A stretch of 9,640 bases of DNA from an uncultured Lachnospiraceae bacterium. Lineage in GTDB: Bacteria > Bacillota > Clostridia > Lachnospirales > Lachnospiraceae. The stretch spans positions 1 through 9,640 of the forward strand of contig CALGGL010000252.1 of the NCBI GenBank assembly GCA_937915975.1. The letters are read 5' to 3'. Shown here piece by piece: positions 1 through 5,592 of this stretch; position 1 is the first letter of the stretch, and the number at the start of each line of letters is the position of its first letter. Under the pieces are notes generated by a model that did no database searches, was not told where the DNA came from, and worked only from the letters and a program-made list of their open reading frames with translations. A program made the position numbers and the translations under genes.

Positions 1-50
1 TTTTTTATGTTATAGTATCAGTTAAGTTTTATAAAATATTCGAAATTATA

Positions 51-55
51 TGAGG
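51..55 (+). promoter_or_regulatory. Ribosome-binding site that fixes the lipoprotein start
   Basis: TGAGG lies 9 bases before the ATG at 65. The alternative ATG at 50 overlaps this site and has only AT-rich sequence before it. The later start also gives a more typical signal peptide beginning Met-Lys-Asn. Confidence 0.55.
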
Positions 56-64
56 TTTTTATTT

Positions 65-763
65 ATGAAAAATAGTTTTAAGAAAAATATATCAATTATA
101 CTTTGCTTTACCTTGATGCTCTTGCTTTGCTCCTGTGGCACAAAGTACGAAAAAAAATATCAGGAATACGTTAAAAGTCTGATTGCCATTAACTATCTCG
201 GTGTATCAGAGGAATATATAAAGTCAACCGGCGCAAGCAAGGAGGATGCCGATGCCCTTTACGAGGCAAATGCCGAGCTTCTTGCCAACAATATCCTTAC
301 CTACTATGGTATAACCATATCCGATGCATCCGAAATGACAGAGCAGTATGTGGAGCTGGCAAAGACCATCTACAGTAAGGTTAATTACAAGGTTTCTCCT
401 GCGTATAAGGATGGAAGCGTATATCTTGTTGACGTAACCATATATCCTATCAACCTTTTTGCACAGTCCTCTGCGGATATTACAAACTATGTCAACAAAT
501 TTAATGAAGGCGTAGCCAACGGAGATTACAATGACTACACCTTAGTTCAATACGAAACCGAATTTTCAACCGGCATGCTTGAAATATTAAATGATGCCGC
601 TTTAAATATGACCTACGCCGATCCGGTAACCGTAACCGTGGAAATAGTGGTTGACGGCGATACCTACTATATCAGCGAGCGTGACTTCTTAAAAATAGAT
701 GCCGCTATGATTAACTCTTCGGATGTTCCCGTTCCCGAGACGACCTCCGAGGATGCTGAGTAG
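65..763 (+). CDS. Predicted lipoprotein of unknown function
   Basis: Encodes about 232 residues. The N-terminus has Lys-rich residues, a hydrophobic stretch and a lipobox-like Leu-Cys-Ser-Cys, with Cys24 as the likely lipidated residue (counting from the ATG at 65). This predicts a lipoprotein held on the outer face of the membrane. The mature part is soluble, rich in Tyr, Asp and Glu, with alternating polar and hydrophobic stretches and an acidic Pro/Thr/Ser/Glu tail. I recognise no catalytic motif; it recalls the small Lachnospiraceae lipoproteins annotated as hypothetical or DUF5105-like, but that is only an impression. An ATG at 50 is also in frame, but it has no ribosome-binding site, and the TGAGG that serves the ATG at 65 lies inside that extension, so 65 is preferred. 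It converges on the cyclase gene with 27 bases between stop codons. No clear promoter was found in the 64 bases upstream. Confidence 0.8.
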   Translation: MKNSFKKNISIILCFTLMLLLCSCGTKYEKKYQEYVKSLIAINYLGVSEEYIKSTGASKEDADALYEANAELLANNILTYYGITISDASEMTEQYVELAKTIYSKVNYKVSPAYKDGSVYLVDVTIYPINLFAQSSADITNYVNKFNEGVANGDYNDYTLVQYETEFSTGMLEILNDAALNMTYADPVTVTVEIVVDGDTYYISERDFLKIDAAMINSSDVPVPETTSEDAE

Positions 764-795
764 CTTAAAATAACAATAGGGACTCCCTTTTTAAG
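764..795. terminator. Weak hairpin between convergent genes
   Basis: AGGG (778-781) can pair with CCCT (785-788) around a 3-base loop, followed on the + strand by TTTTT. An outer pair, CTTAAAA (764-770) with TTTTAAG (789-795), could extend it, with an unpaired bulge on the left arm. It overlaps the TAA stop of the minus-strand cyclase. The stem is short, so termination in either direction is only a possibility. Confidence 0.3.
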
Positions 796-2656
796 CCTGC
801 TCCGATTCATAATAAGAAACATAGTTGCCGGTATGCTTTTTGCTCTCATAGGTACGGCTGTCGGCACGCTTATATAATTCTTCAAAATCGTAAGTATCAT
901 TGTGCTGATAGAACGAAACACCGACACTTACATAAAATTTCTTGCCGTTTAATTCCGCTATATCCGCTCTGCCGATAGTATTAAAAAGTCTTTCGATTAT
1001 TCTTTCACCTGCATTTTTGTTGTGAACATCCGGCACGAATACCGCAAATTCATCTCCGCCGAGTCTCATGATTATATCATTGGCTCGAAAGGCCTTTTTC
1101 AAGCAATTTGCAAGCTCAATCAAAACCTTGTCTCCGGTATTGTGTCCGAAGGTATCATTGATGGATTTAAATTTATCCACATCAAGGAGAACAAACATAC
1201 CACCCTGACCGCCGGAAATGAGCTCTCTTATCTTCTTTTCTCCGGAACCACGGTTGTTTATTCCGGTCATTCTGTCGGTCTCGGACAGATATTGAAGCTT
1301 CTCCTGTTTACGCTTTTCATCGTCAATTATCTCAACCATCCAAAGCACACGGATTATCTTATCATTTTCATCTCTTTCGGCAACAACAAATCTGGCACGG
1401 CACCAAAGGTCACGGTCATTTATGTATTCCATGGTTGTTGTGTTCGAGCTACCGAGTCTTTCCTCGATAGTATCCAAATCCACAAATTCAAGCAAATCCT
1501 TTTTTGACCTGTCGGAGGTAAGCACCTCCATAATACTGTAAAGCTTTTCCTTTGCATTTTCGCTTGAGTCGCCTATCATTTTTGAAATCTTGTCATGTGT
1601 ATTGCTAATCTCAGTAAATGTATTGTTTACAAGATTTATATCATACATGGAGACATAAATATGCGACATGGATTCAAGCTGTTGGCTAAGCTTATTGGCA
1701 ACCACATGCTTTGAACTGATATTGTATAAAACAATTAAAATCATAAGGGCAAATAAAAGGATTGCAACAAGAGATGCAAGAAGTATTCTGTTAAGCGGTT
1801 TGAAAACCTGTGTACCGTTTACAACCGAAACGCAATACCAGCCATATCCTATTTCCTTTGCAAATACAATATATTTTGTTTTATTGTAAGTAAGCTCAAA
1901 CTCCGTATTATGTGAAGAAAAAATCTCCTTTGCTATAGTACTTTCAAGGGAATTACTCTGCTCCAGATAATTCTTTCCAAGCTCGTTTGTATTGGAATGG
2001 GAAACGACTCCGCCCGAAGAGTCAAGAACCATGGCAAAATCCTGCTCATTTTCGATTACATCCACAGTTATTTCCTGTATCCTGTCAAGACTCAGGTCAA
2101 GAGCAACCACACTCTCACTATCTCCAAGAAGCCTTCCAATGGTCATCATAATTGTTCCCGTCTGCGAATCAAGATAAGGATCAACAAATACTATTTCTCC
2201 GTTTGCTTGCATCGCCTGTATATACCACGGGCGCTCCGTAGGTTCATAATCTTCATCCGGAACCCAGCCCGAGCCGTCAAGATAATCCCCTGCTATATAT
2301 CCGTAAAGACCTGTATAATTTTCGTCAATTGTATGCGTTATCACATCGGATTCTCTGGTCATATAATCAAGTATCTCTTCCTGAGAGCCATTACTATCAA
2401 GATAACATTCTATGGTATAGGAAGCCATCTTTATGGTATCAAGGCTCGTTCCGAGATATCGCTCAACATTCTGCGCAGATTCAACGGCATTATGCTTGCT
2501 TCTTTCTATAATTTTATCCTTTTGGATTTTGTAAAGAATTCCAAAGTTAACTGATATGATGATAATGGCAAAAGCAAAGATAAATACAGATGCAACTATA
2601 TTCTTTTTGCCGATTGTGTTTAAAACCTCCTTGGCGGAAGTCTGATTATTTTTCAA
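791..2656 (-). CDS. Membrane diguanylate cyclase: dCache sensor, PAS-like linker, GGDEF
   Basis: A 621-residue transmembrane diguanylate cyclase predicted to make c-di-GMP from two GTP at the inner face of the membrane. Residues 19-41 are the first membrane helix. Residues 42-285 form an extracytoplasmic double-Cache domain with the typical Arg-Pro-Trp-Tyr at 142-145. Residues 291-312 are the second helix. Residues 325-445 look like a PAS-type domain, and the GGDEF domain covers about 455-615. The active site is complete: GGDEF at 533-537 and metal ligand Asp492 in Leu-Asp-Val-Asp. The product-inhibition I-site is present as Arg-Ala-Asn-Asp (524-527), exactly five residues before GGDEF. Tyr137, Arg142, Trp144, Tyr145, Tyr161, Asp163 and Asp187 resemble the amino-acid-binding dCache pattern, so an amino-acid ligand is inferred. 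The start is TTG, supported by a strong ribosome-binding site. The gene is divergent from the second cyclase and has a near-consensus promoter. Confidence 0.95.
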   Translation of the reverse strand: MKNNQTSAKEVLNTIGKKNIVASVFIFAFAIIIISVNFGILYKIQKDKIIERSKHNAVESAQNVERYLGTSLDTIKMASYTIECYLDSNGSQEEILDYMTRESDVITHTIDENYTGLYGYIAGDYLDGSGWVPDEDYEPTERPWYIQAMQANGEIVFVDPYLDSQTGTIMMTIGRLLGDSESVVALDLSLDRIQEITVDVIENEQDFAMVLDSSGGVVSHSNTNELGKNYLEQSNSLESTIAKEIFSSHNTEFELTYNKTKYIVFAKEIGYGWYCVSVVNGTQVFKPLNRILLASLVAILLFALMILIVLYNISSKHVVANKLSQQLESMSHIYVSMYDINLVNNTFTEISNTHDKISKMIGDSSENAKEKLYSIMEVLTSDRSKKDLLEFVDLDTIEERLGSSNTTTMEYINDRDLWCRARFVVAERDENDKIIRVLWMVEIIDDEKRKQEKLQYLSETDRMTGINNRGSGEKKIRELISGGQGGMFVLLDVDKFKSINDTFGHNTGDKVLIELANCLKKAFRANDIIMRLGGDEFAVFVPDVHNKNAGERIIERLFNTIGRADIAELNGKKFYVSVGVSFYQHNDTYDFEELYKRADSRTYESKKHTGNYVSYYESEQA

Positions 2657-2663
2657 TTATGTT

Positions 2664-2670
2664 CTCCCCT
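2664..2670 (-). promoter_or_regulatory. Ribosome-binding site supporting a TTG start
   Basis: Read on the minus strand this is AGGGGAG, 7 bases before the TTG at 2656-2654. No ATG or GTG is found at suitable spacing, and Met-Lys-Asn-Asn before the first membrane helix is a sensible N-terminus. Confidence 0.75.
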
Positions 2671-2716
2671 TTCGGATTATCAAAACATAAAAACGTTACC
2701 TATAACCCTAAAAAAC

Positions 2717-2745
2717 ATAATAATCCAGCGTATTATCATTGTCAA
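2717..2745 (-). promoter_or_regulatory. Near-consensus sigma-A promoter for the dCache cyclase
   Basis: On the minus strand, TTGACA (2745-2740, perfect) is followed by a 17-base spacer and TATTAT (2722-2717, five of six). Transcription should start near 2710, leaving a leader of about 50 bases before the TTG start. The spacer and -10 carry a loose AT-rich inverted repeat, too imperfect to call an operator. Confidence 0.75.
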
Positions 2746-2801
2746 CCCGATTTTTTTTCAGATTAACGGTTTTCAATTTGTTAAAAAAGTGATAAAATGA
2801 T

Positions 2802-2831
2802 ATGAAACGGTAAAATTTTTATACTTATAAT
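2802..2831 (+). promoter_or_regulatory. Probable sigma-A promoter for the 7TM cyclase
   Basis: A perfect TATAAT (2826-2831) has ATGAAA (2802-2807, four of six) 18 bases upstream. It would start transcription about 40 bases before the ATG at 2877. With the opposing promoter it divides the 220-base divergent region. No riboswitch-like structure was recognised between it and the gene. Confidence 0.55.
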
Positions 2832-2876
2832 ATAGCTTTATACACGGAGAGAACAATTAATTAACAGGGGAAATAT

Positions 2877-4529
2877 ATGTTAAGACAAAAAATTGTAATA
2901 GCGTTGGGTATTCTTACAACTGCAATAATGCTTCTCGGAGTCACCTGCTTATTCATCTTTAAAATGGATTTTGTGGGTAATTTTCATGCCGACACTATAG
3001 ATTATGATTCTGACTGGTATTATATCGACGGTGAAGCCTGTGATTTGGGCGATCTTAATTTTGATAAACAGGGTGTGATTATCAAAAATGTCAATTGGCA
3101 TGATATAAGCGGATCCACTTTGTGTTTTGAAACCACCAATCTGATATTTACCATCTATCTTGATGATGAGCTGATATATGATTTCCATCCAAAGCTTGGC
3201 GGATTTTACGGAAGCTACTACGGCGAGTTTATTCATACTGTTAACATTCCAACCTTTAATGATGAAAAAACTTTAAAAATAGAATATACTGCATTAAGCA
3301 CCGAGAGCAGATGGACACAGTTTCGTGATGTTGAGGTCGGTGATTCATGGAGCTACGTAAAGGCAATAATGATTAACTATGCACCGAGATTTTCGGTCTG
3401 CTTCCTCATATTCTTCTTCGGTGCCATACTTACAATATTCGGTATGATATTCGGTAAGTCGACCATAGGCTCCATAGAAACGGTATCTCTCGGCGTTCTG
3501 GCAATGGTTCTCAGTGTATGGACCAATTCCGGAACAAGAATATTTACGCTTTTAACAGGCAACTCAGCCTGCGTAAGAACAGTTGAGCATCTGATGCTGG
3601 TGCTTCTTCCTATGCCGGCACTGTCATTTACGGCTTACCTTACAAGAAGCTTTAAAAACGTATTTATCTGGACTTCCGCGGCTTTAACCTGCATAAATCT
3701 TGCGGCAAATGCAATACTTGTTTGCAGTGGTTTAACGGATTATCACGAAATATTGGTATTTACCCATGTAAATATTCTGATTGCCTTTATAATAGTTATT
3801 TATCTTATCGTGGGTGCATTAAAAAGAAAGGTATTTAACGACAGCGGTGCAATGATTATGCTTATTGCGTTTGTCATTCTTATGATTTCCGGACTTTTGG
3901 ATTTCGGATATTATTATGCAACAAAGACAACGGATACCGCAAGATTTACAAGAATCGGATTATTTATCGCTGTCGGAATGCTCGGTTTCCACGAGGTAAG
4001 AGAATCCATACATGTAAGTGATAAGAGTTTGGATGCGGACGAGAAAAACCGTCTGGCACATATTGACGGTCTTACCGGTCTTCTCAATCGTTTGGCGTTC
4101 AGTGAACGCGAGGCGGAAATTGCCAAAAAGAAAAACGGCATGTGTGTATTTATTGAATTTGATGTCAATAATCTTAAAAAGGTCAATGACAATTACGGAC
4201 ATACGGAGGGTGATAAGCATATAATCGGAGCTGCCGATGTAATAAAAAAGAGCTTCGGACAGTACGGAAAGATATATCGTGTAGGTGGTGATGAATTTAT
4301 AGGAATCATAGAGGGCTTTGAATGTGAGGCAATGGCCAATGCCGCCTCGGAGGAGTTGATTAAGCTTTATGAGGAATATAATGAGAAAAATAATCCTCCT
4401 GTTAAGCTGGAGATAGCTTTCGGTATAGCTTTGTACGATTATGACACCGGTGATCCCGAGCAGGCTGAACGTATAGCCGATGACAGGATGTACGAATGTA
4501 AAAAGAAACTCAAGGAAGCTTGGGTATAA
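2877..4529 (+). CDS. 7TM-receptor diguanylate cyclase (7TMR-DISM-like, GGDEF)
   Basis: A 550-residue membrane diguanylate cyclase. Residues 8-28 form a signal-anchor helix. Residues 29-167 are a beta-rich outer-face domain, probably a ligand-binding jelly-roll. Seven hydrophobic segments follow, at about 169-191, 197-217, 236-256, 262-283, 292-313, 323-343 and 356-372, in the manner of 7TMR-DISM receptors. The cytoplasmic GGDEF domain covers about 390-548. GGDEF is intact at 470-474 and metal ligand Asp429 is present. The usual second Asp of the Asp-x-Asp pair is Asn431, a common variant. The I-site is absent: Gly-Gln-Tyr-Gly sits where Arg-x-x-Asp should be, so product feedback is probably lost. 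The start has AGGGG 6 bases upstream. It is followed after 94 bases, on the same strand, by the MshEN/CheX gene. The ligand is unknown. Confidence 0.93.
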   Translation: MLRQKIVIALGILTTAIMLLGVTCLFIFKMDFVGNFHADTIDYDSDWYYIDGEACDLGDLNFDKQGVIIKNVNWHDISGSTLCFETTNLIFTIYLDDELIYDFHPKLGGFYGSYYGEFIHTVNIPTFNDEKTLKIEYTALSTESRWTQFRDVEVGDSWSYVKAIMINYAPRFSVCFLIFFFGAILTIFGMIFGKSTIGSIETVSLGVLAMVLSVWTNSGTRIFTLLTGNSACVRTVEHLMLVLLPMPALSFTAYLTRSFKNVFIWTSAALTCINLAANAILVCSGLTDYHEILVFTHVNILIAFIIVIYLIVGALKRKVFNDSGAMIMLIAFVILMISGLLDFGYYYATKTTDTARFTRIGLFIAVGMLGFHEVRESIHVSDKSLDADEKNRLAHIDGLTGLLNRLAFSEREAEIAKKKNGMCVFIEFDVNNLKKVNDNYGHTEGDKHIIGAADVIKKSFGQYGKIYRVGGDEFIGIIEGFECEAMANAASEELIKLYEEYNEKNNPPVKLEIAFGIALYDYDTGDPEQAERIADDRMYECKKKLKEAWV

Positions 4530-4563
4530 AATTACAAACTAATATATTTAAAAATTTTTAAAC

Positions 4564-4592
4564 TTGTGATACAATAATATTTTAGATACAAT
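4564..4592 (+). promoter_or_regulatory. Probable sigma-A promoter for the MshEN/CheX gene
   Basis: TTGTGA (4564-4569) and TACAAT (4587-4592, five of six) are separated by exactly 17 bases, with predicted initiation near 4599 and a leader of about 25 bases. Immediately upstream is a perfect 16-base AT-only palindrome (4547-4562), which may act as an UP element or binding site, or be chance. No terminator separates this from the cyclase, so readthrough transcription is also possible. Confidence 0.55.
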
Positions 4593-4623
4593 TGATAACA
4601 TTTTTTCAAATGAGGGTTACGCG

Positions 4624-5529
4624 ATGTTTGGAGTATATTTTGGAAAATACCTAATGGATAAGGGAATAATTCCTGAAGAATATTATTATGGATTGATAGA
4701 AGCAACCAAGAATTCCAAAGTAAAGATGGGACTTCTTGCAGTTGAGATGGGGCTTATGACTGAAGAACAGGCGGCTGAGGTCAATATGCTTCAGCAGCAG
4801 CAGGATAAAAGGTTCGGTGATATAGCCATTGAAAAGGGTTATCTTACCGAGGACGATGTCGCTGATTTACTTGACGGACAAGGAGATTCTTATCTTCTTT
4901 ATGTTCAGGCGGTTATTGAAAGCGGTCTGATGGATTTGGACGGACTTAAAGAGTATTTACAGGCATACAGAAAAGCAAAGCACCTTTCACATGCCGATCT
5001 TGAGGCTATTAAATCAGGAGATGTTGATAGAATTGTACCTGTATTTATGAAAGACAGCGCAATTCCTATGCAGGTCAAAGAATACGTATATCTTACTTCC
5101 AGAAACATCGTTCGTTTTATAGACAGATTCTTCCGTATGGACAGAGTTGAGAGACTTACAGCGTATGATGCTGATTGTATGGCTATTCAGACACTTCACG
5201 GTGACAGTGATTATCTGACTGCTTTTTGCGGTTCAAAGGAAGGTATAAAGGCAGTAGCAGACGGTTTTGTAGCAAGCATGTCTGAGAACACAAAGGATTT
5301 AAGCTATGATCCTTTGGATGTTGCCTGTGAATTCTTAAATGTAAATAACGGTCTTTATATCACAGCTTTAAGTAATAATAATGTAGATGAGGTAACAGAT
5401 TCACCTATTATGAAATCCGAGTCGGCTAAGATAACTGCTGTAGGTGATTTATATAAGGTTCCTCTTTACATTGAGGGTAATCCGGTTGACCTTATAGTAT
5501 GCTTTAACGGCGGCTGGCAGATTAATTAA
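4624..5529 (+). CDS. MshEN-like repeat protein with CheX phosphatase domain
   Basis: A soluble 301-residue cytoplasmic protein with no signal peptide or membrane segment. Residues 5-115 hold four helical repeats with an exact 29-residue period; the invariant Gly residues are 14, 43, 72 and 101. The period equals the 24+5 spacing of MshEN, the c-di-GMP-binding domain of type II secretion and type IV pilus ATPases. Repeats 2 (Lys34, Gly36, Gly43, Gln57) and 3 (Arg63, Gly65, Gly72, Gln86) keep the key positions. Residues about 150-301 match the CheC/CheX/FliY family. The phosphatase signature is Asp232-x3-Glu236-x2-Asn239, with Pro261 at the expected distance. CheX removes phosphate from CheY-P. 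The inferred role is a c-di-GMP-responsive phosphatase for a CheY-like regulator. No che genes are in view. The start has GAGGG 7 bases upstream. Domain calls rest on motifs, not a profile search. Confidence 0.85.
   Translation: MFGVYFGKYLMDKGIIPEEYYYGLIEATKNSKVKMGLLAVEMGLMTEEQAAEVNMLQQQQDKRFGDIAIEKGYLTEDDVADLLDGQGDSYLLYVQAVIESGLMDLDGLKEYLQAYRKAKHLSHADLEAIKSGDVDRIVPVFMKDSAIPMQVKEYVYLTSRNIVRFIDRFFRMDRVERLTAYDADCMAIQTLHGDSDYLTAFCGSKEGIKAVADGFVASMSENTKDLSYDPLDVACEFLNVNNGLYITALSNNNVDEVTDSPIMKSESAKITAVGDLYKVPLYIEGNPVDLIVCFNGGWQIN
4636..4968 (+). repeat. Four tandem 29-residue MshEN-like repeats
   Basis: Within the protein, repeats begin at residues 5, 34, 63 and 92. Aligned, they show aromatic/Met-Gly at motif positions 2-3 in the first three, Gly at position 10 in all four, then Ile/Leu/Tyr and a Thr/Pro-Glu-Glu/Asp turn. 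Only repeats 2 and 3 carry the basic residue at position 1 and the Gln at position 24 expected for nucleotide contact. Repeats 1 and 4 look structural or degenerate. Confidence 0.75.
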
Positions 5530-5547
5530 TTCGAAACATAAAAAAAT

Positions 5548-5586
5548 GAGCTGTTGCATTGATGAAATACATCTATGCAACAGCTC
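5548..5586. terminator. Strong bidirectional intrinsic terminator
   Basis: A perfect 12-bp stem (5548-5559 with 5575-5586), a T-T mismatch, then four more pairs (5561-5564 with 5570-5573) closing a 5-base loop. On the minus strand the stem is followed by A and seven T's (5546-5540), a classic terminator 7 bases after the surface-protein stop. On the plus strand it begins 18 bases after the CheX-gene stop and is followed by TTTATATTATT, a weaker U-tract. Confidence 0.9.
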
Positions 5587-5592
5587 TTTATA

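Noticed and set aside
1022..1507. 161-codon plus-strand open frame
   Set aside because: It lies antisense to the GGDEF and PAS-like part of the dCache cyclase, whose reading is unambiguous. It has no domain logic of its own and no convincing ribosome-binding site.
2717..2741. Inverted repeat in the cyclase promoter as an operator
   Set aside because: The arms are AT-only with mismatches and mostly restate the -10 element, so chance explains them.
2657..2876. c-di-GMP riboswitch in the divergent cyclase region or before the CheX gene
   Set aside because: Both leaders were examined for a GEMM-like core and paired stems. None was recognisable, and the predicted leaders (about 25 to 50 bases) are too short.
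4547..4562. Perfect 16-base palindrome TTTAAAAATTTTTAAA as a terminator
   Set aside because: It has no G or C pairs and would not form a stable RNA hairpin. At most it is an UP-like element for the adjacent promoter.
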